A DNA stretch of 64,000 bases from Lutraria lutraria (lineage: Eukaryota > Mollusca > Bivalvia > Venerida > Mactridae): assembly GCA_964023205.1 (NCBI GenBank), contig OZ026837.1, forward strand, positions 13,803,479 to 13,867,478. Reading direction: 5' to 3'. Position numbers and translations under genes: made by a program. Below, one piece after another: positions 1 to 12,247 of this stretch. Numbering within the stretch: the first letter of the stretch is position 1; the number at the start of each line of letters is the position of its first letter. Under the pieces are notes generated by a model. The model saw nothing but the letters and a program-made list of their open reading frames with translations, searched no databases and had not been told where the DNA came from.

Positions 1-156
1 TCACAGTCGTCACAGTTGCTGACATTCAGTGCTGGGTGATATCCTAACTTGGTTTTGTTCACAGCAGTATTAGCTTCGACTGGGTGCATTGGAGCTAATG
101 AACCCTGCCATATGCTCAGTTGGAAATCTTTCCATCCACTCCAGGTATCGGCTTTT
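1..156 (-). CDS. Putative partial exon, unknown protein
   Basis: One minus-strand frame is open from about 156 to the window edge and reads like real protein: WSGWKDFQLSIWQ, then GSLAPMHPVEANTAVN, then KLGYHPALNVSNCDDC. Tryptophans and closely spaced cysteines in a low-GC region are unusual for chance. I do not recognise the family. The upstream limit is unclear: the frame meets TAA just beyond 156 and no good polypyrimidine/AG acceptor is visible. A short inverted-repeat element starts at about 159, so the exon may have been cut or re-bordered by that insertion. The gene would continue to the left of the window. It is separate from the 110-aa gene at 2156-4397, which ends with its own stop codon. 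Confidence 0.35.
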
Positions 157-158
157 TT

Positions 159-363
159 AGATTACTGTAAATTACTTAATATCTGTGAGGTCTTATTTTC
201 GTGAATTTTTATCACAACTTTCGCAAGATCTTGAATTTGCAATGAAGCTTATTTAAACTTTAAGTAAGTAATGCTGTTTATATTTTACCAATTTTTTTAT
301 TCGAGACATTAGCCATTCACGAAAATAAAACCCACAGGTATATTTGTCAATTTACAGTATCTA
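159..363. mobile_element. Short inverted-repeat element (MITE-like)
   Basis: The left end (AGATTACTGTAAATTACTTA, then a GTCTTATTTTCGTGAA stretch) is the imperfect reverse complement of the right end at about 315-363 (TTCACGAAAATAAAACCCAC, then AATTTACAGTATCT). Terminal repeats are about 45-48 bp in an element of about 205 bp with no coding capacity. A MITE-type origin is inferred. Confidence 0.6.
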
Positions 364-780
364 AACAAATAAACATTTACCTTTGAAAACACTTGGTTTA
401 AAAATTTAAGCAAATCAAAGTAATATTACTAATACAAATATTTAATTCAATGTCAAATCATATAGTTACAAAATGGAAGGCAAACAAAAGAACATTGAAC
501 TGAATTTTATGATGGCAAGTGTTCCGAGTTTCAAACAAAAACTTGATTAATAATTCAAGCAAAACAATAGTCATGTACCCTACTTTCTCTACTGAGTCAT
601 CTTAATATGGTAAACCAGTAATCCATGTTTCAAAACAATAGTTTTAATCGATACTTTAAGAAAACAATAGCACCACAAGCAGTACCAACTCTTGTTTGTT
701 AAGGGCAATAAGTGCTGCCATTCCTTTCGTTCATTTAAAGATTTTCTTCAGGTCTAAATCAATTTTGAAGTAAATTTTCA
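364..780. other. AT-rich gap, nothing recognised
   Basis: No gene, RNA or clear repeat was seen in this AT-rich stretch. Confidence 0.5.
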
Positions 781-782
781 GA

Positions 783-1915
783 AAAAGATAAACAAGAGGG
801 CCAAGATGGCCCTATATCGCTCACATGTCAATCACTGATCACTCATTAAAACATTGTTTTGAACCGGTGACCTAGTTTTTGACCCCAGATGGCCCATGTT
901 AGAACTTGTCTTACATATGAATAAGACAAACATTCTGACAAAATTCATTGAAGATCCAATCAAAACCATGAAAACTACAGCATAGACAAGGTTTTCCTAA
1001 GATTTGACCTTGTGACCTCGTTTTTGACCCCAGATGCCCTTTGTTCGAATTCGTCTTGCATATCATTAAGACAAACATTCTGACAAGGTTTGGTGGAGAT
1101 ACAATCAAAATTTGACATCTACAGTGTTAACAAGATTTTCCTAAGATTTGACCTAGTTTTTACCCTAGGTGACCCATATTTGAACTTGTCCTTCATATCA
1201 TTAATACAAACAATCTGACAAGGTTTGGCCAAGATCCAATTATAGGCATGACATTTAGAGCTTTTATAAGATTTTTACCTAAGATTCGACCTGATGACCC
1301 AGTTATTGACCCCGGCTGACCCATGTTCCACCTTGACCCTCAAATCATTGAGGTAAACATTCTGACAAGGTTTGGTGAAGACCCAATCAAAACTGTGACA
1401 TCTACAGTGTTAACAAAGTTTGCCTAACCTGGTAACCTAGTTATTGACCCGAGATGACCCATATTTGTACTTGACCGTTATATCATTAAAACAAACAATT
1501 TGACAAAGTTTTGTGAAGATCCAATTATAACTGTGAAATCTATAGTGTTAACATGGTTTTTCATAAGATTTGACCTAGCGACATAGTTTTTGACCCAAGA
1601 TGACCCATGTTCAAACTAGTTTAAGATATTATGAAGACAAACATTCTGACAAGGTTTCATGATGATCCAATCAAACCAGTGACTTCTAGAGTGATCAAAA
1701 GGTTTTCCAGCAATTTGCCCTAGTTACCTAGTTTTGGACCCCAAATGGCCCAATATCGATCTCATCCGAGATTTTGTCCATATTAACGTTCTGACCCATT
1801 TTTGCTAAAAATGTGACCTCTAGTGTGTTCACAACACAGTTTGACGATGCATGACGCCGGACAGAGACTGATCCTAAAAGCTCACCCTGTCACTTTGTGA
1901 CATGTGAGCTAAAAA
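783..1915 (+). repeat. Degenerate tandem block with ACAAGAGGGCC end
   Basis: The block opens with ACAAGAGGGCCAAGATGGCC and then repeats units of roughly 130-150 bp built on GTGACCTAGTTTTTGACCCC, GATGACCCATGTT, CATTCTGACAAGGTTTG and GATCCAATCAAA. It closes with GACATGTGAGCT. Similar blocks are among the commonest repeats in bivalve genomes (from general knowledge; not searched). A related block in the opposite orientation lies at 18540-19660. Confidence 0.7.
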
Positions 1916-2155
1916 ATATAATACAATGTCAAAAATTACATGTATTCACATAGACAATATATTCTATATTATCCCTCCTCCAGAAACGAATGACACCGAC
2001 CTTGACTTTTTTCACTTTTTGTCTTTTTTATGTGACTTATTTTAGTATGCAGTAAGTATATAACAAATTATACACAAGTGACAGTATTTAATTATTTTAA
2101 ACAATCCAAACATTTGTGGTCCACTTCCCCTTTTGTAAAGTTGGTATAACTCAGT

Positions 2156-4397
2156 TTAGGATTCCTTTATGTCTTCAATTCCTCCCGGACCTCCAAATCC
2201 TCCTGGACTACAGATTCTGTCAAACTCTTCTGAAATTATTTTAATATGATTCATTTTAAGTATTTCAATGATACAATGATTCTAGGACTAGCACTAATTG
2301 ATTATTTTTACAACACTTGAACCATCCTGAATCCTGCTGCAAATCTGAATAGAATCAAATTATGCTGAACTTTTTAGTGCACTACAAAGAACAAAGAGGT
2401 AAAGCAAAAGATTATAAAAGCTTAAAGAAAATTGATATTTTTAAATGAACTAGTAACCACAGTCAGTTTGACCTTCAAACAAGAGCTGTTTAATGTTGTA
2501 AATTAAGATTTTATTTTTCCAAAAGCGGTAACACTAACCATTTTTCCTGACTTTAGCCCAGAAAAGAAAAGAAAAGAATAGTAAACATACCTTAAATTTC
2601 AATCCACCTTTGTTGAATGTCACATGTTTCAAAAAGCTTCCTTTTGGCTGTCTTGTGAGTTTTCATGAGTGCATCTGCAAAAAAGAATTGATGGTATGTT
2701 TGTATTTAAAAAGAACATTTGAATGTGCAAAAATTTGTCCCCATGTTAGTTTTGGTTTAGGTATGCTTTGTGCACATGTGTGGATGTTCCCGATTTGTAC
2801 ACTTGTTTCTTCAAAACTTTAAATTCTACTAATGAAACCACAAACAGGATTAAGAACTATCCGAAACAGCTATTTGAAATAGATTCTGAATCTGAATTTT
2901 AGCTTGATAATGTTTTAGATAAAACTACAAATTATGAGACTGAAAAAATGGATTGAGAATATATGGCCAATTTTTCTTATTTTCATTTTCTTTAAAAAAT
3001 ACTTAAATCAGTCATGCTGATTTAAATAATCAATATTAATTTTGAAAATGTTTTTTTTTCAATTACCAAATTACCTACCATTTTTTCTTAACAACAAACA
3101 AACAAGAAACTTACTTCAGTATAAAGGACAACTTACTTAATATTGATTTGCATATAGCCAGTTCTTCCAATCTCTTCTTCCCTGAGAATCCCTTTCTTTC
3201 CTTTACTGACCAAACCCTGTGAAGCTCATCACTAAACGACATGTGGTCAACATCTTTGACATCTAATGTACTATATTATTCATGCTGTAATTTGTAAAAG
3301 GGAAACAAAATGATTGTTAAAACAATGGTAAAAATGTAGGTCAAACATGTTCTAAAGCAATCATATTCCACATGAGTTGGTTTCATTATTACACGAGAGA
3401 AGACGGTGCCTATTTTGTCATATTCATTGAAATGAATTACTTTTTATTCAGGACTGCTTTTAATTAATTCCTTTCAGTCATTAAATCATGAGTTATCACT
3501 GAATGTGTTTAATAACATCCGTATCATAAGGCGCCTTTTATTTTCTTGAGTAATTGAATGTTTACTTTGAAGGCCAGACAAGGTATCTACAAATATTTGT
3601 TCCACCTCTCCTGTCCTACTTGGCATGAGGATCTTACCATTTAAGGTATTTGCCACCTCTCCATGTAAACAGGTCTGAGAATTGACAAATACATGAGATT
3701 TCTTTAAGACTTGAATTACAAAATAATTATGCAGGGAGGGGCAGTGGTGTAGGGGTAGAGTGGCGGACTGCTACCCCGGAGGTTATGGGTTCGAATCCCG
3801 TCAGTGGCAAACTTCTTTCGGAGTAAGTACTGGTCAGAACCCAGGAAGAAGCCATCAAGAACTTCTTGGCAAGAGAATCATACCAGATGAGGTATTTGCC
3901 ACCCTTTCTTGTAAACAGATCTGAAGATTGACAAAAAAGCATGATTCATTAGCTTTCAAACTTGTTAGTTAAATCAGTTAACTATGTTTGACAAACTAAG
4001 TTTTGACATGCAAGTCTAGATATCTATTATCTATATGCATTTGTACCACCTCTCCTGTCCTACTTGGTATGAGGATATATTAAGGTATAAGCCACCTCTC
4101 AATGGAAATAGGTCGGATGATTGATAAAAAAAAATTAAAAATCAAGAAACAGCTTTCAGACTTGAATTACATGTTGCTTACTATACATGTATATGTATGT
4201 TATTAAAAGTGATGTAATAAGTGTATCTTCATTATATTAGTCAATATGAAGCACCATCACTTACTGTTTACTTGGTATATTTTTCTATTTGATGTTGGTG
4301 ACTCTGCAGATGTGCTTGACTGATCAGGACACGAAGAGCGACACAGCAGCATGTTGCTTTTTTCTGCCTTTTTTCCAAAGTGGATAGTTTCCTTCAT
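2156..4397 (-). CDS. Small spliced gene, 110-aa unrecognised protein
   Basis: Three coding exons on the minus strand join in frame: 4397-4265, 3262-3137 and 2229-2156, preceded by a 5' leader exon at about 5500-5268. Each junction has GT/AG borders (donors GTAAGT-like; acceptors TTATAG, CATTAG, TTTCAG), and the pieces total 333 nt, i.e. 110 residues plus TAA. The start chosen is the first ATG in exon 2, because the frame entering from exon 1 meets a stop with no ATG. The protein starts MKETIHFGKKAEK, has a Ser-rich stretch (QSSTSAESPTSNRK), a charged helical-looking part (WSVKERKGFSGKKRLEELA) and a Gly-rich tail (GGFGGPGGIEDIKES). No signal peptide or membrane segment is seen. Four cysteines are scattered. 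I do not recognise it. The consistent phases make a real gene likely; no canonical AATAAA was seen close downstream. Confidence 0.6.
3560..4170. repeat. Three copies of a SINE tail, one with a tRNA-like head
   Basis: Three related segments (about 3595-3720, 3738-3960, 4050-4175) share CCACCTCTCCTGTCCTACTT, GAGGTATTTGCCACC and AAACAGGTCTGA-type blocks. The middle copy begins with a tRNA-like head at about 3738-3810 with an A-box-like GTGGTGTAGGGGTAGAGTGG and a perfect B box GGTTCGAATCC. It then has the shared body GTAAGTACTGGTCAGAACCC. This is a Pol III-type SINE cluster within intron 2 of the small minus-strand gene, not a functional tRNA. Confidence 0.6.
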
Positions 4398-4940
4398 TGT
4401 TTCCGATATGTCCTTTTTTCTTGTCTATAATGAAAAATATCCTAGTTTTATCAGCATAAATCCATTACAAAAAGAATATTTTTACTATTCTCTGGGCTTT
4501 TTTTCCTTCTGTAGCAGGGGCCATTAAATTCTTTAAAATCAAAGTGTTCTCTTCCCTTTTGCAAAAATTATGCGTTATTTTCCCCAAATTTAAGGAAAAA
4601 GCCCCTTCCCCTACCTGTGAAAAAAAGCCGATTCGATTAAAAAATCTGTCATAGAAATGGCAACTTACAGACTAACTTAAGTCTTTGTGGCAAGGCTTTT
4701 TTAACCCGCTAGTCCTACAGTCAGCGCTGTTACAAAGCGCCATTCTCTCACTAACATTTATTTTCATATAAAATACGGTTTTCTTCCAGAACTGACCTTA
4801 CACAAGGATTTTGTTTCCGTATTGAATCCCTCCTTGCCCTTGGCAAATTTAACATAAGTTAACAGCTGTCTGATTAAAATTTATTACAATTAATGCATTT
4901 TTATTAGTCAAATGGGATCGACTTATTGAAAATTAGTGAA

Positions 4941-5147
4941 AGCATACCACATATGTTGTACTGTAATAATATAGAGAGAATGATTATCTTATTTAAACTG
5001 TTAAACACTCACTTATTATGATTTTATAAAAAAAATATTTATATTGTTTATTTGTCAGACAATGACAGACATTATATAAAACGCATCTTGATTTGATACA
5101 TTTTTAATTAGATGTTTCATATTTCTATAATACATATGTGGTATGCT
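4941..5147. mobile_element. Short element with 16-bp perfect inverted repeats
   Basis: AGCATACCACATATGT at 4941-4956 is exactly matched in reverse complement at 5132-5147. The interior is AT-rich and non-coding. It lies in intron 1 of the minus-strand gene. MITE identity is inferred. Confidence 0.45.
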
Positions 5148-5267
5148 TTGCCTATCAAAACTAATGAACTGGTACGCTTAGCCCTGTTACGTTCCGGTAG
5201 TGGTACGCTTCGTCCGACATTCTTTAAAACCAAGATTTTGTGGCCAAAACAATAAAAAAATACTTAC

Positions 5268-5700
5268 CTTGTGCGTAATGGCCACGATTTTAATGTAAAA
5301 CACCAGACACTGGCAGACATGATTCCATTTATCACTCGAAATCCACCAAAAGCTTTAAAACTAAATGTTGTTTCCAATGTTTGACTAATTCGGCGCGCGC
5401 GCGTACCCGTTAATTTCCAACGGTTAATTTCAAGAATCAGGATCGGTATATTCGAATTAACGTTTCTTTTAAAGTAAAAAGAAGATACATCGTACCTAAA
5501 CATACTAAAGTATTAAATTCTAATGATGGTATAGTACGTTAAACAACTTAATTTGAAATCAACGAAATAATTACGGAAAAATATCATTCGAATCTATCGC
5601 AATGAAAATAGCTTTTGAGAGATAACGAACGACAACTCTGCTAGGAGATTGACTACAACAACAAATCTTTAGAAATTATCATCCACTTTTCAGTGATCTA
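5268..5700. promoter_or_regulatory. Bidirectional promoter region and 5' leader exon
   Basis: A minus-strand leader exon ends at 5268 with a good donor (CACAAG|GTAAGT). A plus-strand transcript starts about 140-400 bp away, its first exon ending at 5738. The segment between has higher GC than its surroundings, including a CGCGCGCGCG run at about 5393-5402. This fits a shared head-to-head promoter. No TATA box is evident. Transcription starts are inferred. Confidence 0.4.
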
Positions 5701-6795
5701 TACATAAATACATGAAGATATTATTGTTTGTAACCACGGTAAGTTCTCTTTAATAATCATATTTATTGATTGGGTGATATAATCTGTTTGTTGAATGATT
5801 TCTGAATGGTCAGATTAAATTTAGATGACCAGTGCAGTGGGTGGGGTAAACCGTAAAATAATATTATTTATTAACAGTTACATTGAGCAGTCTGTGAAAT
5901 TAAGGTTTGAAATGTGGTTGTCCCAAACAGAAATTTTAGCTGCTTTTGTTTTGATTTATTAATGAAACCAAAATTTTGGTTGTCCGAATAAAAAATTGGT
6001 TGTCCTGGACAGGTTAAGATAAGTTTTCTTCATAAAGTATATTGGAGGGCAACCTGTCACAAATTACTAATTCAAAGACCGGTTTCAGTATCTTATAGAT
6101 GTTTACTTCATTGTCATGCTGAAATTTAAATATTGTATATCTTGTTTCAGTTTTTAACCTGGCGTAGAAGTTGGCACCAGAGGTCAACAACAAGGAAATT
6201 ATGAAGAAGCAGAAGAAAACCTTCTTTCACCAAATTGTGACCAATGAAGAGCTTCGAATTTTTCAGAGAAACCGAGCCTGTTTCTGGGTTGATACATCCG
6301 ATTTAGAACAAACTCTGCCCAGTCCAGTGGTTAACTACAACATGAACATACCAATAAAGTTGCTCTTACGGCAATAACTATATCCCAAATTTTGCCATAG
6401 ACTGATAGAGAGAGCTTTCGTCCATTAAGGAAAATACAAACTGATCACTGGGTAAATCTTTGTAATGACACCAAAGGAAAATGATGCTATGATATTATCA
6501 AGGATTGAAGGAGTTTGACCGTTTCATGTATCTGCAAAACAATGTAATTTTGAAAGCAGCTTGAAGTGCCAGCAATTAGTAGGACTAGTAAGAATATTCA
6601 ATGAGTGTTATATATCATAATTAATAGTATATAGACAATATCATGATCATCTAAGCATATATGAATTATAATGTGCTGCAGATGACTTGATGCTGCGTTT
6701 TTCAATGTGATTGTGAGGATACTTTGAATATAACATGTTATTTGCTGCTAAAGAGTACGATGTGCATTGATAAATAAATTCTATTTAACGTACTT
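5640..6795 (+). CDS. Two-exon transcript with very short ORFs
   Basis: Exon 1 ends at 5738 (ACCACG|GTAAGT); exon 2 starts at 6151 after TTGTTTCAG. A polyadenylation signal AATAAA at 6773-6778 sets the probable 3' end. The ATG at 5712 opens a frame starting MKILLFVTT that crosses the junction and stops after 26 residues at 6202-6204. That stop overlaps, as ATGA, the start (6201) of a 58-residue frame ending at 6377 (MKKQKKTFFHQIV..., then FWVDTSDLEQTLPSP...). Which frame is translated, if any, cannot be told: it may be a small-protein gene, an upstream ORF plus main ORF, or a long non-coding RNA. I recognise no family. It is arranged head to head with the minus-strand gene. Confidence 0.4.
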
Positions 6796-7290
6796 CGACT
6801 TTATTTTATTTGATATACATCATAGGATGCATTTATTCATGGGTGTAAATAGAGGCATTTTTTCATGCATAAAGCGCCATCTCGCACACAAAAAAAACTT
6901 ATTTTAACCTAAATCTCACTTAAGAATGACGCTTCTGAAGCAAATCTCAACTTTATTGACAGTCTGAAGATATGGCATGCATGTATGAATATCATTATAT
7001 GTATAACATACATATATGAAAAAACGAATACAACATGTACTTTATAGTCCTGATGTATGTACAGAACACAGGTCTACTTTATCCATTAAATATAGAGCAA
7101 CAAACAGTTGAATGTGTTGTTTACTGTCTATAATTAGTGAATTACACATGAAAAAATGTCATTGTGATTGAAATTTGGCAGCACTTAAGCAAAAGGGATT
7201 GGATCTTGTTTTTGCAGCAATAAAAACGATGCAAAGTAAATTCATAACCATTTTGAATATACATGTACTTTCATTATGTTCTACACTAGT
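6796..7290. other. AT-rich gap
   Basis: No supported gene or repeat was seen here. Confidence 0.4.
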
Positions 7291-7299
7291 TTGCACTGA

Positions 7300-7585
7300 A
7301 ATTGGCAACGTTGTCAAAACGTTGATATAACGTTACTCTAACAACGTTGCGACTAAAACCTTAGTACAACGTTGTAAAAATTTCCAGTTTTAGATAACAA
7401 TGCTGTATGCATTTTTACAGTGTCTGTTCAATACATAAATGCATTGCTTTTATGATACTTTCTCCTACACATTCCAAAACACTGTGTTAAATAGTTGTCA
7501 ACGTTGCAACAACGTTGTGACAACGTTGTAAAAAAATACAACCAATACACAACTAAAACACAACGTTGTAATAACGTTGTGTGTT
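7300..7585. repeat. Cluster of AACGTT-centred palindromes
   Basis: Ten or so copies of AACGTT, most as CAACGTTG or ACAACGTTGT, occur in two groups (7305-7375 and 7500-7580). They end in GTGTGTTTGCTGGG. The arrangement resembles a small palindrome-rich non-autonomous element; its edges are unclear. Confidence 0.5.
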
Positions 7586-7589
7586 TGCT

Positions 7590-8150
7590 GGGAGGGTCAT
7601 ACATTTTACTTATGTATTGAGATGAGACATAGATAACATGCAGAGATAAGCTGTTTCAGCTATCGCCTGTATAACTGCGTGTGTGGCTATTACTTTTTTC
7701 CCAAAATTGCTGATTTCACATGAGTGAATTTTTTATTTTTTTAAAGCTTATTATGTAAACATTTGCTGCTGAGTTTTACAATCACTAATTTTGACTAATA
7801 GCTTTGTTACACTAGCTCCTGCTGTCATTCAATATATATTTATTTACTCGTACCATTTTTTTTTCAGGACGATTACTTTTCTAGTGGGTATAGCAAAGAT
7901 TAACTGAGAAAAATATATATCTAGCAGATGTCACATGTTTAAAACTTTCAGAAAACGGTATACAACAAATTTGCCAAATCCTTTAATTACTTTTTATGTA
8001 TTTTGTTCGAACATTAAACGCGAGTTACAGGCCAGGTGTAAATATTTCTTACAAGTTTAGTCTATAGTATTGTCAAACATCATGTTTAATTTCATTAATC
8101 ATTGTTAATAAGACTTTTTTCAAACAAATGATAAGCGAAATTCACAATCG
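7590..8150. other. AT-rich gap
   Basis: Nothing beyond simple AT-rich sequence was recognised. Confidence 0.4.
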
Positions 8151-8154
8151 GGCG

Positions 8155-8365
8155 AAACCCGTCTCCGTGGTAGCTGACTTCAAATCACTGTAACTTCTCA
8201 TTGATAGAGGGTCGTGGTTTCGAGTCCCGCTACCGACCATGACTCTTTATGTGAGAAAGTAGGCAGTTGCTTACGGAGAATGGGAGTCTAGTACTGGTTC
8301 TTCCCAGCAGCGATGCTTAGGTGATCTGTCCGCTTCATATGACTTTGGCTGTTGAAAAGGTAAAA
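8155..8365 (+). mobile_element. tRNA-derived SINE, family A
   Basis: The head has an A-box-like CGTGGTAGCTGAC and a B-box-like GGTTTCGAGTCCC. It is followed by the body TTTATGTGAGAAAGTAGGCA, CTTACGGAGAATGGGAGTCT, AGTACTGGTTCTTCCCAG and AGGTGATCTGTCCGC. Two more copies lie at 51971-52176 and 59540-59757 in reverse orientation, which proves dispersal. Confidence 0.75.
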
Positions 8366-9415
8366 CTCGATTTGTATGATGAGCCTCTAAAATTTCTTCC
8401 GTAGACATGTGTGCCCTGTTTAATGTTTTTATTATTGCTTACAGAAAACCGTACCGATTAAACAATATGCTGGTCATATTGTCATTGAATGCACGGGATT
8501 CACGAGCAATATGATTAGTGAAGTATACATTTCACATTGAGAAATTTCAGCTTACGAACTTCCTGTCAGTAAACGGTACTTCAAACTACATTTTAAAAAC
8601 GTCCTTATGTTGATAATGTGTCGCGCGTACCATTTTATTGATACATTTTGTGCATGTAAATATAGTGCTTGATTAAGTTAAGTTATCATGAATACCTCAC
8701 TCCCATATCAAATATGAAGTCGCGGGTATTAATTTTTGATAACACATGTACATGAGCAATGATGCGCGTACAGTTGAAACAGGTTTTCGGTTAATACTAG
8801 TATATCTTTTTCCATTTATTTGACGAGTTCTTCCTTATAAAATCTGCTCTAGATTGTAGATTTAACTTGAAAACACCTTTACTTAATCCAATGTTTCTGA
8901 GGCAGACTTGAATGCTTTGATGATAAGCAAAGATTCAAAGAGCATAAAAAGCTGTTCCGTGATACATTTATGAAATTAGGTGTCATTTTGTACGGTCGCT
9001 AATTGTAACTTCACCTTTTTCTTGACCCACGTCTCATTTTGATTAATATTAACAGTTCAAAAAACTAAGCAGTCTATACTTCGGCATTGTTAAAACGAAT
9101 GGAAATTGTCATAATAATTGTAGAAATTGTACAGTTTATGCACCCGTTCTATAGTCACATATTATTTGTGAATATCGGATTTTATTCCGTAATATGGAAG
9201 TGCATATTTAGATCAATTCAATTATTTGAAATACAAGACTTGTAATCTGGTGCATGTGCATGCCACACTATATACGCACACATTCTGGAATATATATAAG
9301 AGGAATCATAACTTGCTAAATTTAATACTGATTTCAGTCTCTGACGCATGGCTGACTTCATGTTATGAATAAGGTAAAGAAGCCGGGTAACAATCGATAG
9401 ACTGCGTGAAAATCT
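8366..9415. other. Gap without recognised features
   Basis: Only short chance reading frames were seen; no gene, RNA or repeat could be supported. Confidence 0.4.
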
Positions 9416-9481
9416 TAAACTGGTTCCCGTTGACTTGTTTGTTCCTTTGGTGCACTGCAACATTGAGCGGGAACCAGTTAA
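9416..9481. mobile_element. Small hairpin element, AACTGGTTCCCG family
   Basis: TTAAACTGGTTCCCG at the left end pairs with CGGGAACCAGTTAA at the right end. The core is TTGACTTGTTTGTTC then CTTTGGTGCACTGCAAC. Whole copies also occur at 25793-25862 and 53325-53396, with partial ones near 24261 and 58173. Confidence 0.65.
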
Positions 9482-11987
9482 TGTAAACCGTTAAATCGAT
9501 CAGACACCCGTAAGACCATAGATCCAACAAACGGAACGTCTTTAATGATTTGGCCATTTCTTTTGCGTCAGTAAATACATTAATAATCTCATTAGAACCT
9601 TTCTAAAATGAGTACGAAGGTGTTTTTTTAATGAAAGAAGACGTATTTTGTATTTAGTTTGAAAAGATTATATTGTGGAACACATTATTTTTTGTTGTAT
9701 TCATAAAGCTTTGAAAATGTAAAAAACTTTATATAAATTATTATTATTATTCATTATTGTTTCTGTCTTGAATACAAAATGTATTTATACAAATTTACGT
9801 ATCATTGATCTAGCTGTCGATTAACAGGTGTAATATTCAATTAGAATTTAGAAGGTCTTGTATTAGATTTTACATAAAATTATCTTCGAGTATTCGTGCT
9901 GTAAAACACTAATAACACCCGAATCGATAAAAATACTCGTTTAATCGTGTTTTATTTTCGTTTTAAAATGTGACAAGTTAGTAAAATAACATTTGTTTCA
10001 TGAATCCATTAGTCTTTTACTTGCCCGCTACTCAAGCAATTCCTCTGATACATATATTTTACTATCGATGAAGATATATGTATATTATATACAAACTAGT
10101 AAAATGCAAATCGGCAGTATGTACATTTACCACCCGTGGTGTTAATTGACTATCGATCTATGTACCAGGACTATATATTAGCGACGCGGTAATTGACCCT
10201 TCCTTGGATATTTCATTGACAGGCCGGTTGACCAATCAGATAACGGCATTTCCACTAACCTTCTGAAACCGACAGTATCATGTGTGAGATCAAACTGTTC
10301 AGTTGTTAAAAGACCAATAACATAAAAGTTCTCACTTATAATTTTCTGGTACTGCAACAATCAATCAAATACAATGTGTCAGACCCATAATTTTCCTATT
10401 TTATATACAAAAAAGCCGAGCGTCAATATTCCTCGAAATAGCAACGAGATTACGTAACATTACACATTCTAAGACACGTGAAGGAACAAGATTTTATTTA
10501 GTAACTTATACAAAACATAGTATCTCGTTACAAACATATGTATAAATACAATAAAGTTTGGATCATGTGACATCGTGAAAATTCAAAGAGTAGAAGAAAG
10601 ACAGATAATTAATGAAAACTAATAGTTCAAAAATTAAAGAGGTTGAGCTATGCTTAAAATAACATGAATCAAGAAGCACGATTTAGATTTGTAAACTGCA
10701 AGTTACTTATGAAAAAACAACAACAAAACAAACAAACAAACAAAAAAGCACCATATAGATTAGAATCTGGGTAATGATTTTTACCAAAAATAATGGTTAC
10801 ATCATGTCCACCTAGAAATATTAAGTATCGACAACGTCTGACTGTTTAAGTAAAGAAAATGCATGATATGTGAATTTTGCTAGATAAATTATGTCTAATT
10901 TTCAGTAGATAGCATGAGTTGAGTGAATTTGAAGACACTTGGGCGAACATAATAGTATGGTTTTAAAAATTGCTTACGAATATTTATATATAGCAAAGTG
11001 GTAATCATCTTCGATGTCATTTGAATTACATATCAGACATATGATAAATGCTAGAGCATTGAATTATGTGAATTCATCCTGCTTATGTTGTAAGGCAAAT
11101 ATTCATTGATTGTAATTTATTATATTATTGTATATTAACGGTAATATGTACATTGTACAATGTATTATAGTATATACTCTCCGTGTTTGGAGGAAATAAA
11201 GATATATATATACTTGTCGAAATACTATTATACCAAAAATGAAAAAATACATCTATAGCACGTTGTTTAAAAACACAATATAGGGGTAGATTCTAATCTA
11301 AGTGTCAATTTCGTAATTTCTGGCAACAAATACCTACTATATATATTTAATATTGGATGCAAACTGTAATTATCGCAGCTATTTTAATGATAAATGTCAT
11401 TAAATATAGTTTAATGGGACACGCGGTAAGTAGTATACATAATAAATTGGTGTATACCAAGTTGTACACAGCTAATATTAGAGATGATCATACAAATAAA
11501 TAAATAAATAAGTATTCGTTGCGAAACAAACATACTAGCTGTTTATAGCGTACTTAACACCTATATATATAAAAAAGTATATCATTAGAAAATTAAAATA
11601 AAACTATACTGCAGAATCGGGACAGATTTCTACAGTTAATACATGCACAATCATGAATACAACAAGTTTGCGGTAAAATTCTCAAAATTTTTAGTAATAA
11701 AAACTAATTTAATTATTGGCTAGATTTTTTGTCGTTATGCACGGTATCAATACTTTAAATAATTGAGTAAAAAGAGGCACTTAGTAAAAAACACGTCTTG
11801 ATATACCCAACATAGCAGCACAAGCCTTATAAATTTGCGACAGTCATGAACAGCAGTACGCGTACTGGGGAGCTATATGTAGCTCCTAGATGTAAGTGAC
11901 TCCAAAAGCTGCGGGAGGTCGTAGTAGGGTTATGGGAGGTCGAATCTCTGAATGGTTTATTTGCCTTATCTGTCTTATCATGTGTGC
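9482..11987. other. AT-rich intergenic DNA
   Basis: Long AT-rich stretch with simple sequence (for example AAACAAACAAAC at about 10725-10745). No coding, RNA or dispersed repeat feature could be supported. Confidence 0.4.
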
Positions 11988-12247
11988 ATCATCATCATCA
12001 TCATCTTTGATAATGGCAAACAGTCCATCCGGACTATAATGGCCATGCGTGGGGTGTTAGTAAAGTGATAGATTGTCAAGCCTCCCAAGCTACGCAATCC
12101 ACCCAGGAGGACATTGACAATGTGATAAAAAAAAATAGTGCAAAACCTATTTTAGCCTTTATAGCCTATAAAGTGCAAAACCTACTATGTACATGGTGAA
12201 GAAACAAGAATGTTAGTGCTGTTAAAAGATAAAAGCATCTGTATTGT

